Shown here in pieces: positions 23,418 to 32,646 of a DNA stretch of 64,000 nucleotides. The number at the start of each line of letters is the position of its first letter. Position 1 is the stretch's first letter. Position numbers and translations under genes: made by a program. The DNA comes from Mycobacterium sp. Root265. GTDB taxonomy: Bacteria > Actinomycetota > Actinomycetes > Mycobacteriales > Mycobacteriaceae. The stretch is taken from the NCBI RefSeq assembly GCF_001428895.1, contig NZ_LMJA01000012.1, forward strand, positions 406,847-470,846. The letters are read 5' to 3'. Below the pieces are notes generated by a model, which did no database searches, was not told the DNA's origin, and saw nothing but the letters and a program-made list of their open reading frames with translations.

Positions 23418-24812
23418 ATGACGGAACACTCTGTGGTCCTCGGCGCTGGTATTGCCGGACTCCTGGCCGCCGCCGCACTTGCCGACGCGGGCCATCGCGT
23501 GTCAATTGTCGAACGAGACCGACTGCCCGACAGCCCCTCTCATCGCCGCGGTGTACCGCAGGGCCCGCATCTGCACAGCGTGCTCGCGAAGGGTTGGCAG
23601 ACCCTGGAAGATCTCGTCCCGGGCGTGATCAGCGATGCGATTGCCGCCGGTGCGCATGTCCTTGATGACGCGCGCCTGGGCGCGCGGATGCACATCCAGA
23701 ACGGCCCTTATGCGTTCAACCGCACCGACCCGGTCTCCGACCCCGACGCCCTCACCACCTACCTCGTGACGCGTGCCCAGCTGGAGTACTCGCTGCGTCG
23801 GCGCGTCACAGCCCTACCGAACATCGTCATAAAGGAGGGTTGCGACGTGGTTGACCTGATCGCCGCTCAGCCGGATCGCATCACCGGGGTCACCATCACC
23901 GATCGGAGCAGCGGTGAGACCCAGGCGCTCGATGCCGCCCTGGTGGTCGATGCGACCGGCCGCGCCACCCGCACACCGCTGCTGCTCGAACGGTTGGGCT
24001 ACGAGCGGTCGCCGCAACGCTCGTTCACCGTGCACGGCGTGTATTACAGCCAGCAGATCACCATCCCCGACCAGGACAGCTTTCCCGAACGCCTCATCCT
24101 GGTCCTGCAGGCCGGGGACGCGGGCCGCGGGGGGCTGGCCGCCGGCGAACATGACACCTGGACGTTGACCATCGCCGCCCACTCAAAAGAGCAGCCGAAG
24201 CCACCAAATTCTTTGGCTCACATGATCGCTCTCGCAGAAGAGTTCGTGCCACCCCACGTCCACGTGGCATTGCGAGACGCCCACCCTCTGACCGATGTAA
24301 CGGTCTACCGCTATCCCGGCGGTACCTGGCACCGCTATGACCGCAGCGCACACCACCCCGAGGGTCTGCTCGTCATCGGGGACGCGTTATGTTGCCTGGA
24401 CCCGATTTACGGGCAAGGAGTCACCATGGCCGCACGACAGGCCTATGCCCTGCGCACCCATCTGCGCGAACACCGAAGCATCGACACGAAACTCCTTCAT
24501 CAATCTCTGGCCGAACTCATCGGCCCGGTATGGGCCGCCAACCAACCCCCTAGACAAAGTCGCAACCGTAGCCGCAAAGACAAGGTACGGCAGCGCGCCA
24601 TCGGGTGGTTACGCCGCAAGATGCTCGAAGCCGCTGACGATATCGTTGTCACTGAACGACTCATCCGGATCGTCCACATGGTCGACCCACCACAACGGCT
24701 TCTCGAACCGCGCCTGCTCTACCGCGTCGCGGCCCACCATCTGCGCCAGACGATTCACACTTGGGCACATCCGCCATGGCGACACCCTACTGAGAACGGG
24801 GCTGGACCCTAG
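23418..24812 (+). CDS. FAD-dependent oxidoreductase (geranylgeranyl-reductase/monooxygenase-like)
   Basis: A 464-residue flavoprotein. The FAD-binding motif LGAGIAGLLAAAALADAGH is at the N-terminus, and the second FAD motif is in LLVIGDALCCLDPIYGQGVT at about residue 320, as in the geranylgeranyl reductase and squalene-epoxidase-like branch. I use the ATG at 23418 because GGGGAGG ends ten bases upstream. It is divergent from the SDR at 23293 over an AT-rich spacer. The substrate is unknown; a polyprenyl or other hydrophobic molecule would fit the family. Confidence 0.85.
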   Translation: MTEHSVVLGAGIAGLLAAAALADAGHRVSIVERDRLPDSPSHRRGVPQGPHLHSVLAKGWQTLEDLVPGVISDAIAAGAHVLDDARLGARMHIQNGPYAFNRTDPVSDPDALTTYLVTRAQLEYSLRRRVTALPNIVIKEGCDVVDLIAAQPDRITGVTITDRSSGETQALDAALVVDATGRATRTPLLLERLGYERSPQRSFTVHGVYYSQQITIPDQDSFPERLILVLQAGDAGRGGLAAGEHDTWTLTIAAHSKEQPKPPNSLAHMIALAEEFVPPHVHVALRDAHPLTDVTVYRYPGGTWHRYDRSAHHPEGLLVIGDALCCLDPIYGQGVTMAARQAYALRTHLREHRSIDTKLLHQSLAELIGPVWAANQPPRQSRNRSRKDKVRQRAIGWLRRKMLEAADDIVVTERLIRIVHMVDPPQRLLEPRLLYRVAAHHLRQTIHTWAHPPWRHPTENGAGP

Positions 24813-24961
24813 GTCGATCCGTCCGAACAGCGCCGGCTTCAGACCCCCAGTATGCCGTTGCGCCGCTTGAATTTCTTGGTCCCTTCATGGCCGGGAGAGC
24901 ATGGCCGGCGAACAGAGCTGCGGACGTCGCCATCCGGTTGTCGACCACGCCAGCGCGTGCG

Positions 24962-25993
24962 TCAGTCCGTTTTCTCGAATCGCTTACGCTGACGAACCCC
25001 GTACGCCGCCGCCTTCACTGCCTCGTCGTCCTCCATCCCCGAACCCAGGGCACCGCCCAACGTGGCGATGGCGGCCACCAACCACGAGATCAACAGCAAC
25101 GACGAGAAACCAACGGGCTGACCGATGTTCTGCGACACCAGTTGCGGCGGCAGCGTCCACCACGCGGTCACCAGCAGCAAGAGGAAGAGCGCGGCGTGAA
25201 AGACAATGACGCCGATGGTCAGAGTGATGACGGTCGACGCGTTGTACAAGACCGCGCGCTCCCGTTCCTTGGGCGATGGCGGCCGTTCCCATAGGTCGTG
25301 TTCGACGACGAGCCATGCGATCATCGCCGCGGTTGCCAAAATCGTTGCCGCACTCATCCGCCACGGGCCCATGGTGGTCGACAACTGCCAGATCGTCGGA
25401 TAGGCGAGGCTGACAGCCCCGGTGGCGAATGCCGCCATCATCACCTTCGACATACCCGTGACCAGTCGCCACGGGCGGTTGGCGTACACCATTCCGGCAA
25501 GCAACCGCAGCCGTGGCATAGTCGACGGCGCGACATAGTGAACGACGTCGTCGTCCTCTATCCGCGCCAGACCCTTCACCGTCGTGTCCTGTTGGCCCGA
25601 TTGGCGCGTCACCTCGGACACCACCGTGCGTGCCACCGCCTTCACCCGGCGATCGATGAACGCGCCGCCCAAGCCCGGTATGGAGATCACGCCGAACCGG
25701 TCGCGCACGCTGATGTCAGCTATCACCGGCGTCGTCCCCTGACGCCGGGGCAGATCGGTGAGATAGATGACGATGTCCTCAGCTTCATCTTCGGGACCGA
25801 CCACGCCGACTACATCCACCATCTCGGTGTGCTCATCGAGTGGAAAACTGTGCCGACGCACTGAGACATCCCAGCATTCGTCAGAGGGGAGGTCCGGCAG
25901 AAAATCTGGCAACGCCGCAGACAGACGCTCGGCTACCTCGGCGGGAGCGCCGGGATCGGCGATCAGCAATATCGAAGGATGCTCCCCAGACAT
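24962..25993 (-). CDS. Membrane protein of unknown function with cytoplasmic N-domain
   Basis: A 343-residue protein. Residues 1-170 form a soluble alpha/beta-looking domain (ILLIADPGAP, IVIYLTDLPRR, VISIPGLGG) with no motif I can place. The C-terminal half has four likely membrane spans at about 185-205, 212-232, 250-280 and 300-325. The ATG at 25993 directly follows GGGGAGGT at short spacing. It stands alone, leftward, next to a rightward HAD phosphatase. I cannot assign a function. Confidence 0.75.
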   Translation of the reverse strand: MSGEHPSILLIADPGAPAEVAERLSAALPDFLPDLPSDECWDVSVRRHSFPLDEHTEMVDVVGVVGPEDEAEDIVIYLTDLPRRQGTTPVIADISVRDRFGVISIPGLGGAFIDRRVKAVARTVVSEVTRQSGQQDTTVKGLARIEDDDVVHYVAPSTMPRLRLLAGMVYANRPWRLVTGMSKVMMAAFATGAVSLAYPTIWQLSTTMGPWRMSAATILATAAMIAWLVVEHDLWERPPSPKERERAVLYNASTVITLTIGVIVFHAALFLLLLVTAWWTLPPQLVSQNIGQPVGFSSLLLISWLVAAIATLGGALGSGMEDDEAVKAAAYGVRQRKRFEKTD

Positions 25994-26188
25994 ACCTCCC
26001 CGCTTACCCGCTCCGCGGGCGGCCAAACTCACCAATCTGTTGCCATTTCCCCCATCAAACAATCGTGCGGCGATGGGAGCGGAGGCAACGGCTCACAGCG
26101 CACGGCGGCACCGACCTGCCTGGCGCGCTGTGCTCTCCCCCTCCCGCCTGGCTCCTAGGTGCGAGGTTTGAGAGTGCGCTGATCGGGC

Positions 26189-26887
26189 ATGCCTCACACC
26201 GTGCCTGACAACCAACATCGACCCGCCGTGCTGTTCGACGTCGACGGCACGTTGGTGGACTCCAACTATCTGCACGTGCACGCCTGGCACCGCGCGTTCA
26301 ACGAGCTGCGGATTCCGGTACAGAGCTGGCAGATTCACCGATCCACCGGCATGGACGGGAAGAAACTGCTCGAGACGTTGGCCTCTGAAGCAGATGAAGA
26401 GACCCGCGATGAGCTCAAGGACCTCCACACGCGGTTCTACCAGGAGACGACCTCGCTGCTGTCTCCATTGCCGGGAGCACGGGAAATCCTGGACCGTATC
26501 GACTCGCTGGGGTTGCAGGTCGTACTGGCCACCTCCGCTCCCGAAGACGAGTTCGCAACGCTCCGAGCCGTTCTCGACCGTGACGATCTGATCTCCACCG
26601 CCACCTCGGCTCAAGACGTGGAAACCGCGAAGCCTGAGCCCGATATCGTCGAGATCGCCTTGGCGAGAGCCGATGTCAGTCCAGAGCGCGCCGTGTTTGT
26701 CGGCGATGCCGTGTGGGACGCCCAGGCCAGCGTTGCGGCCGGGGTGGCGTGTATCGGCGTCCTCAGCGGGGGCGTCTCGCGAAGCGAGCTAGAGGAGGCG
26801 GGCGCCACAGTGGTGTTCGACAATGCGCTCGACCTCTGCACCCACCTCGCAGAAAGCCCGGTGCAACGTCTGATCGACATACGCTGA
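26189..26887 (+). CDS. HAD superfamily phosphatase
   Basis: A 232-residue HAD hydrolase of the phosphoglycolate-phosphatase-like group. Motif I is FDVDGTLVDSN with the nucleophile Asp at about 18, motif II the Ser in LATSAPED, motif III the Lys in AKPEPD, and motif IV the acidic pair in GDAVWD. The helical cap lies between motifs I and II. It removes phosphate from a small sugar phosphate or phosphoglycolate-like substrate in the cytoplasm. The start at 26189 has no strong ribosome site; a later GTG is possible. It is monocistronic. Confidence 0.88.
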   Translation: MPHTVPDNQHRPAVLFDVDGTLVDSNYLHVHAWHRAFNELRIPVQSWQIHRSTGMDGKKLLETLASEADEETRDELKDLHTRFYQETTSLLSPLPGAREILDRIDSLGLQVVLATSAPEDEFATLRAVLDRDDLISTATSAQDVETAKPEPDIVEIALARADVSPERAVFVGDAVWDAQASVAAGVACIGVLSGGVSRSELEEAGATVVFDNALDLCTHLAESPVQRLIDIR

Positions 26888-26945
26888 GCGGCGTTCCACG
26901 GGAAGTCTTTGACCTAAATCATCGTTGAGGTTCTACGGTGAATAC

Positions 26946-28955
26946 ATGACCTTGGAAACAGTGGCCCGGCAGTCCCTGTACCGGCAGACACATGCGCGAG
27001 ACGGTGACCTGCACGCACTGGCAGACCGCGGTCTGCTTCGCCGGATCTGGGGGTTTGCGGCACGCCATCGCCGCCGGCTGGGCATATTCCTCGGCATCAG
27101 CGTGCTCGGGGCGGTACTGACGGTCGCGACCCCGCTGCTCGCCGGCCGCGTCGTCGACGAGATCACCGGCGCAGGCAGCGCCCGGGTCGTGGCCGTGCTG
27201 GCCATGGTCATCGCAGGCGTTGCAGTGGCCGAGGCCGCGGTGTCCCTTGTCACCCGCTGGCTGTCATCAACGATCGGCGAGGGTCTGATCCTCGATCTGC
27301 GCACCGCGGTGTTCGATCATGTGCAGCGCATGCCCGTCGCGTTCTTCACCCGTACCCGCACCGGGGCACTGGTCAGCCGGCTGGGCAACGACGTGATGGG
27401 CGCCCAGCGCGCATTCTCGGACACACTGTCCGGCGTCGTCGCCAACGTCGTCACCCTGCTGCTCACCCTGGCGGTGATGCTCAGCATCTCGTGGCAGATC
27501 ACGCTGTTGACGCTGGTCATTCTGCCGATGTTCGTCATTCCGTCCCGCCGGATCGGCGCCGCGATGGCCCGGCTGTCTCGAGAGGCTGCGGCCCACAACG
27601 CCACCATGAACACGCAGATGACCGAGCGGTTCTCCGCGCCGGGAGCGACTTTGGTCAAGCTGTTCGGCGATACCGCCTCGGAGTCCCGCGAATTCCGGGC
27701 GCGGGCCGGCAGAGTCCGTGATATCGGGGTACGCACTGCGATGCTGCAGGCGACGTTCATGAATTCGCTGACGTTGATGTCGGCACTGGCTTTGGCATTG
27801 GTGTACGGGCTGGGCGGGGCGCTCGCCATCGGTGGGCAGCTGCAGGCCGGCGCCATCGTGTCACTGGCTCTGCTGTTGACCCGGCTCTATGCACCGCTGA
27901 CGGCGCTGGCCAACGCGCGGGTCGAGGTCGCGACGGCACTCGTCAGTTTCGAGCGGGTCTTCGAAGTGCTCGACCTGGTGCCGCTGATCCGCGAACGCCC
28001 CGGTGCTGTGACAGTCCCACGCGGTCCGGTCGAAGTGCAATTCGACAATGTGCGCTTCTCGTATCCGGCGGCCGATCAGGTGTCGCTCGCCTCCCTCGAG
28101 GAGGTCGCCGAACTCGACCATCGCGGCGGTGAGGAAGTGCTACATGGCATTTCGTTCACCGCGAAGCCCGGACAGGTGGTGGCGCTGGTCGGGACATCCG
28201 GAGCGGGAAAGTCGACGATCGCGTCGCTGCTGGCGCGGCTGTATGACGTTGATCCGCCATCGGATCCGGACACAGCCTCGGGTGCGATCCGGCTCAACGG
28301 TGCCGACGTGCGGGACGTGACGTTCGCGTCGTTGAAGAAGACCGTCGGCATGGTCACCCAGGACGGGCACCTCTTCCACGAGTCGATCCGCTCAAATCTG
28401 CTATTGGCGGCGCCGGAGGCCACCGATGAGGAGATCTGGGCGGCGCTGCGACGGGCCCGTCTCGCCGACGTTGTCGCCGCCATGCCCGACGGGCTGGACA
28501 CCGTTGTCGGCGAGCGTGGTTACCGGCTCTCGGGCGGCCAACGGCAGCGACTCACCATTGCCCGGGTGTTGTTGGCCTCGCCGCAGGTCGTCATCCTCGA
28601 TGAGGCCACGGCATCGCTGGATTCGGAGTCGGAGGCCGCCGTGCAGCAGGCGCTCGCCGAGGCGCTGTCCGGTCGCACGTCGATCGTCATCGCCCACCGT
28701 TTGTCAACGGTACGGGCAGCCGACGTCATCCTCGTCGTCGAGGATGGCCGCATCGTCGAACGCGGCAACCACGAGCGGCTGTTGGCACGCGGCGGACGCT
28801 ACGCCGACCTGTACCGCACCCAGTTCGGTACCGACCGCCGAAGTGTCACTCAGCAGGTGCCGACTCGAGTTCATGGGGCCGGAATACATTGTCTGTCAAA
28901 GAGTTGCCCCCTTGGGGACAACGCAATGACGGCCGATTCGACAGATCGATTCTGA
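26946..28955 (+). CDS. ABC transporter, fused permease and ATPase half-transporter
   Basis: A 669-residue exporter-type half-transporter that should work as a homodimer. Six membrane spans lie in residues about 45-330. The ATPase domain has Walker A in VGTSGAGKST, the signature LSGGQRQRL, Walker B in VVILDEATASLDSE, and the H-loop in IVIAHRLSTV. About 40 residues after the normal end of the ATPase (RYADLYRTQF) are low-complexity and contain two cysteines; relatives usually end near there. The ATG at 26946 has only a weak ribosome site. The substrate is unknown, probably a lipophilic compound exported from the cell. Confidence 0.92.
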   Translation: MTLETVARQSLYRQTHARDGDLHALADRGLLRRIWGFAARHRRRLGIFLGISVLGAVLTVATPLLAGRVVDEITGAGSARVVAVLAMVIAGVAVAEAAVSLVTRWLSSTIGEGLILDLRTAVFDHVQRMPVAFFTRTRTGALVSRLGNDVMGAQRAFSDTLSGVVANVVTLLLTLAVMLSISWQITLLTLVILPMFVIPSRRIGAAMARLSREAAAHNATMNTQMTERFSAPGATLVKLFGDTASESREFRARAGRVRDIGVRTAMLQATFMNSLTLMSALALALVYGLGGALAIGGQLQAGAIVSLALLLTRLYAPLTALANARVEVATALVSFERVFEVLDLVPLIRERPGAVTVPRGPVEVQFDNVRFSYPAADQVSLASLEEVAELDHRGGEEVLHGISFTAKPGQVVALVGTSGAGKSTIASLLARLYDVDPPSDPDTASGAIRLNGADVRDVTFASLKKTVGMVTQDGHLFHESIRSNLLLAAPEATDEEIWAALRRARLADVVAAMPDGLDTVVGERGYRLSGGQRQRLTIARVLLASPQVVILDEATASLDSESEAAVQQALAEALSGRTSIVIAHRLSTVRAADVILVVEDGRIVERGNHERLLARGGRYADLYRTQFGTDRRSVTQQVPTRVHGAGIHCLSKSCPLGDNAMTADSTDRF

Positions 28956-29189
28956 CGGTTCAGACCATGCGGTGCATCAGGGCGCGTGCGGTCGCAGCGA
29001 CCAGTGCTCGGTGGTTCTTTCGACTTCCGCACGGTGACACCCTTGAACTCGTTTGCATACCCAGGAACGCTTTGGCTTCTGCTGCTGAAATCCCCACGAG
29101 CGGAACCACCGCGACGACGCCATCTGCCGTGTTCAAATGCATCCCTGGACAACACGACCCGCATGACCACGGGTCGGGAGGGAGCACCC

Positions 29190-29399
29190 GTGAGTGAGCA
29201 CACCTACCGCGTCATCGAGATCGTCGGCACATCGCCGGAGGGAATCGACACCGCGATCCGCAACGGAATCAGCCGGGCTGCACAGACCACCCGCAACCTG
29301 GACTGGTTCGAGGTCGCGAGCGTGCGCGGCGAGATCGAGGATGGCGCGGTGGCGCATTTCCAGGTGGCTCTGAAAGTTGGCTTCCGCATCGAGGACTGA
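29190..29399 (+). CDS. Dodecin flavin-storage protein
   Basis: A 69-residue dodecin, the small dodecameric flavin-binding protein. The sequence runs TYRVIEIVGTSPEGID, ISRAAQT, LDWFEV with the flavin-stacking Trp, and ends HFQVALKVGFRIED, nearly matching other mycobacterial dodecins. The start is a GTG at 29190 preceded by GGGAGGGAG. Upstream, 28956-29189 contains no convincing gene. It buffers free flavin in the cytoplasm, which suits a genome rich in flavoenzymes. Confidence 0.93.
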   Translation: MSEHTYRVIEIVGTSPEGIDTAIRNGISRAAQTTRNLDWFEVASVRGEIEDGAVAHFQVALKVGFRIED

Positions 29400-29423
29400 C
29401 GCGATAGGGGGCTGCTCAGCCCG

Positions 29424-29813
29424 CTATGTTTCGGTGGGGTCGCCCCTGTCACTGACGGCGAGTTCGATCGAGTCATACAGGTGGAACATGTGGTCGATGC
29501 CCAATTGCTGCATCGGCCGCAGCGTCACACGACCGTGGGCGACCACACGGCAGTCCAGGGACAATTCATGACAACGCCGGTGGGCCTCGATCAGGATGCT
29601 CATGCCGGTGGTGGCCAAAAACGTCACGGCGCTGAGGTCGAAAATGAGCAGCGGAGGCCGATTGCGTAGCGCCGCCCCCACTTCGTCGGCGACGTGCGGT
29701 GCCGAGGCCATGTCGATGACGCCGGCAAGAGTCAGAACGATGTAGTCAGCGTGTGCCTCGGTCGTCACCGAATAGCGCGCCGAGGACACCGTGGTTCGAC
29801 TGTCGCTAATCAT
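29424..29813 (-). CDS. STAS-domain anti-sigma factor antagonist
   Basis: A 129-residue STAS protein: VLTLAGVIDMASAPHV, then IFDLSAVTFLATTGMSIL. The usual phosphorylated Ser in the D-S-S-G motif is replaced by Thr in ATTG, which could still be phosphorylated by an anti-sigma kinase. The protein would release a sigma factor from an anti-sigma partner by partner switching. No anti-sigma gene is adjacent. The ATG at 29813 lacks an obvious ribosome site and may be leaderless. It converges on the dodecin gene. Confidence 0.87.
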   Translation of the reverse strand: MISDSRTTVSSARYSVTTEAHADYIVLTLAGVIDMASAPHVADEVGAALRNRPPLLIFDLSAVTFLATTGMSILIEAHRRCHELSLDCRVVAHGRVTLRPMQQLGIDHMFHLYDSIELAVSDRGDPTET

Positions 29814-30728
29814 CGACGCAGACCAGAGGCACAGCCGTCTGAGAGTTCATCTGTTCGCCCCCCGGGAGATGTTCGCCTAAGTCGCCACCGACTTGTATCT
29901 CCCGCTGCGCAAGAGTTCAAACATTTGCCGTCAAGGTAGGCGTCTCGACTTCGCCAACGCCGACTCGCGACCGAGACCATGAACATCGGATTGCGCCAGC
30001 TCAGGGGCACGAATCGACGGAACGCTACGCCCACACGAACACGGTCGGTACGACCGGTGTCGCGTCTTGCGCACCGCCTGGAACAGGCATGCGGCTGCCG
30101 TGACACGGCGAGTGCTCGTGTCCTGGGACATCTTCCGCAACAGATTGAAGGCTGCTGCGGCACCGATGCCCCCGACCCCTGGACGCCTTCACCAAAACCG
30201 TCCGACGGGACCGTCTGCCGGCCGCTGTCCGGGTAACCACGGCGTCGGAGCAGACCGATAACACGAAAATGCCGCTCGTGTTACGCTTTTCACTAGTTTC
30301 CTGGGACGGCGCGATCTATCAGAAGCCACCTCGGTAACTTCGATGTAGCTGTTGGCCTCGACTCCGTCAACAGCTTGCGGTCGGTCCTTCCGGTTGCGTG
30401 TGCCTTCGGTCAATCGGGTTGCACCCCTGCTCGACGGGGGCCCAACCGCGAGGACAGCTATGGCGCACGGCGCACACCGGTCGATTCTTTCGATGCCGCG
30501 ACAGCAGCAGCCGCCTGAGGGCGTCAGGTCCTCGCTGCATGGCACGCGAGCCGCTGGGACATATTCACGAACCACCCGAACGCGACGCTGCACGGCACGT
30601 GTCGGTGATGCCAGTCGTGATCGTTGGAAAAACCATGCGGCTATGCAACTACGGCGGTATTCGCCTCAGCACGACGTGAAACCCGTTGTTGGCAGCATGA
30701 ATTCGCAGTGCCCAAGGTCACTCACCTC
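29814..30728. other. Long intergenic region without a convincing gene
   Basis: In 915 bases between the STAS gene and the GAF-ANTAR gene I find no open frame with homology or good codon position bias. An imperfect inverted repeat at 30039-30060 (arms around CGGTCG and CGACCG) is the only clear structure. The region may hold promoters or untranslated leader sequence for the signalling genes. Confidence 0.5.
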
Positions 30729-31424
30729 ATGATCGAACACGAACTGCGCGCCGCGATGGACGTTCAGCCCGGACCCAGCGCTGCCGACCGGCTGTGCCAG
30801 GCCTGCGTGGCGCTGCTGGGGGTCGAGGCAACCGCAATCTCGCTGGTGTCCCGCGGCGTCAACATCGGGACGCTGGGCGCCAGCGCCACGGCAGCACGGA
30901 CGTACGACGAGGCGCACTTCACCCATGGAGAGGGCCCCGGCCTGGACGCGGTAGCGCAGCGCGCACCCGTCCTGGTGACGGATCTGGCCGATCCCAGCGA
31001 AGTCCGCTGGCCCGGGTACACGCCGACGATGCTGGCCCACCAGATCCGCGCGGTGTTCGCCGTCCCGATCGCTGTCGACGGGCATAGCGTCGGCGCCCTG
31101 AGCGTGTTCCAGACTCGGCCAGAACCATTCACCATCGCGCAAGTCACAGGCCTGATGGAAGCCGCCAAGCTGGCACAGAGGCTGGTACTCGACGTGATCG
31201 AACAACAGGAACGTTCCGAGGCGGGCAGTGGCCCCTTGAAAGATGCGGACACCTGGACCCGGCCCGAGGTGAGTCAGGCCACCGGCATGGTGATGGCCCA
31301 GCTGAGGCTTACGGCCCCCGACGCGCTGCTCCGGATACGCGCCCACGCCTATGCCACCGGGCGCAATGCCACCGACGTCGCCCGCGACATCCTCGAACGC
31401 CGACTGCACCTGGATCCCGACTGA
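30729..31424 (+). CDS. GAF-ANTAR response regulator
   Basis: A 231-residue protein with an N-terminal GAF sensory domain (about 15-160: THGEGPGLDAVAQRAPVLV and AVFAVPIAVDG) and a C-terminal ANTAR RNA-binding domain (about 175-228: EVSQATGMVMAQ, ALLRIRAHAYATGR). ANTAR proteins bind paired hairpins in mRNA leaders and prevent termination. The ATG at 30729 is chosen; a GTG at 30708 is an alternative and neither has a strong ribosome site. It is followed by an ANTAR-only protein, so the region is a small transcription-antitermination module. Confidence 0.88.
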   Translation: MIEHELRAAMDVQPGPSAADRLCQACVALLGVEATAISLVSRGVNIGTLGASATAARTYDEAHFTHGEGPGLDAVAQRAPVLVTDLADPSEVRWPGYTPTMLAHQIRAVFAVPIAVDGHSVGALSVFQTRPEPFTIAQVTGLMEAAKLAQRLVLDVIEQQERSEAGSGPLKDADTWTRPEVSQATGMVMAQLRLTAPDALLRIRAHAYATGRNATDVARDILERRLHLDPD

Positions 31425-31583
31425 CCTCGTGCTGACTCAGCGATCGCAGCGGATGGGAATCACAGTTACGTCGACCAATCCGCGTGCTTCGCAGAGACGA
31501 ATCTTGGGTAAAGACGATCAACTGCGCTGCTCCTCGGTCCGCGGACCCGGGAGCACAGCTGCACCACCGAAACAGGAGCGGAG

Positions 31584-31964
31584 ATGTTGGACGACCTCTC
31601 GATCACCGACGACGACTTCTCCATCGATGAGCAGCGAATCACCGAGGCGCTACGGCTCATCAACGACCGCCGCGCGATCATCGAGCAGGCCAAAGGCATG
31701 ATCATGTTCGTCTACGGCATCGACGCCGAGGACGCCTTCGCCGTCCTGCGCAAGCAGTCCCAGGATCAGAACGTCAAACTCAGACTGCTCGCCGAACAGG
31801 TCACCAAGGATCTGCTCGAACTGTCACGGACGACACGCCTCCTCCAGCAGCCGGCATCCAGCGACCTCATCGGTACGGCCCACGAACGAATCAGCCATGG
31901 CGCGGAACGCCAGCTGGACGGCGAAAGCAAGACCGGCGTGCCCATGACCGACATCGGCCGGTGA
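31584..31964 (+). CDS. ANTAR-domain protein
   Basis: A 126-residue protein with an ANTAR domain at about 33-85 (RRAIIEQAKGMIMFVYG, AFAVLRKQSQDQNVKL, LAEQVTKDL). The N-terminal 30 residues are acidic and too short for a GAF domain, and a C-terminal tail of about 40 residues is of unknown use. CAGGAGCGGAG precedes the ATG at 31584. It probably acts as an RNA-binding antiterminator, perhaps with the GAF-ANTAR protein upstream. Confidence 0.85.
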   Translation: MLDDLSITDDDFSIDEQRITEALRLINDRRAIIEQAKGMIMFVYGIDAEDAFAVLRKQSQDQNVKLRLLAEQVTKDLLELSRTTRLLQQPASSDLIGTAHERISHGAERQLDGESKTGVPMTDIGR

Positions 31965-31989
31965 CCCGGCTGAGCCGCCAACAGCATCA

Positions 31990-32646
31990 TCAGTGCGGCG
32001 ATTCGACCGCGGGGCCATGGCAGCCATAACGAGACTCCATTCGTCCGCAATCGGCGCTCGCACGGCTGCCCGCCGGGCTGAAGAGTTCGGCAGCCTGCCG
32101 TGCATCGATGACAGAATTTGTCTGCAGATAGGCCATGGCGTTGAGGGCGGCAGTATGGGCGGCTAGTGATGAGCCGTACACCGCGTCGTTGACGACGCGG
32201 AAGTGGTAGTCGAGTTGATGGGCATCGACGGCGGTGTAATGCACGCACACATCGGTCAAGCCGCCGACCAGAACTACGGTGGTGGCCTTGTAACCGCGCA
32301 GAATGGTGTCCAGATCAGTGTTGAAGAAGGCCGAGTAACGGCGTTTACGAACTTCGTATTCGCTTGCCAGCGGTCCGAATTGGTCAATGAATTCCGCTCC
32401 GGGCGTTCCGTCGATGCAGTGCAGCCCTTCGGCCCCGTCGACTTCGCGTCCTAGGTCGACCAACGTGGGATGGTGGACTTCGCGGATGAAGACCACCGGG
32501 ATCCCGCCCACCCGAGCAGTGTGAACCAGCGATCTGATGGTGCTGACTTCGGGCGATTCGTTGCCGCCCGCGGCAGGGACGAAGTCGCGTTGGACGTCGA
32601 TGCAGATGAGAACCGTGTCTGCGGTGGTGGTGGTGTTGTCACGCAT
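31990..32646 (-). CDS. Isochorismatase-family cysteine hydrolase
   Basis: A 218-residue hydrolase with the complete catalytic set: Asp17 in CIDVQRDF, Lys101 in the RKRRYSAFFNTDL region, and Cys134 in GGLTDVCVHYT. The family includes nicotinamidases, ureidoacrylate and carbamoyl hydrolases and isochorismatases. The last 25 residues are an extension without conservation. Its ATG lies inside the 3' end of the permease gene (8-base overlap), so the two are coupled. The permease probably imports the amide or amine that this enzyme hydrolyses. Confidence 0.88.
   Translation of the reverse strand: MRDNTTTTADTVLICIDVQRDFVPAAGGNESPEVSTIRSLVHTARVGGIPVVFIREVHHPTLVDLGREVDGAEGLHCIDGTPGAEFIDQFGPLASEYEVRKRRYSAFFNTDLDTILRGYKATTVVLVGGLTDVCVHYTAVDAHQLDYHFRVVNDAVYGSSLAAHTAALNAMAYLQTNSVIDARQAAELFSPAGSRASADCGRMESRYGCHGPAVESPH

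Noticed and set aside
28960-29187. Leftward 75-codon frame upstream of dodecin
   Set aside because: No homology recognised, no good ribosome site, and it runs back-to-back into the dodecin leader.
30039-30060. Imperfect inverted repeat around CGGTCG/CGACCG
   Set aside because: Not near a gene start, arms are short and GC-rich, and no T run follows to make it a terminator.
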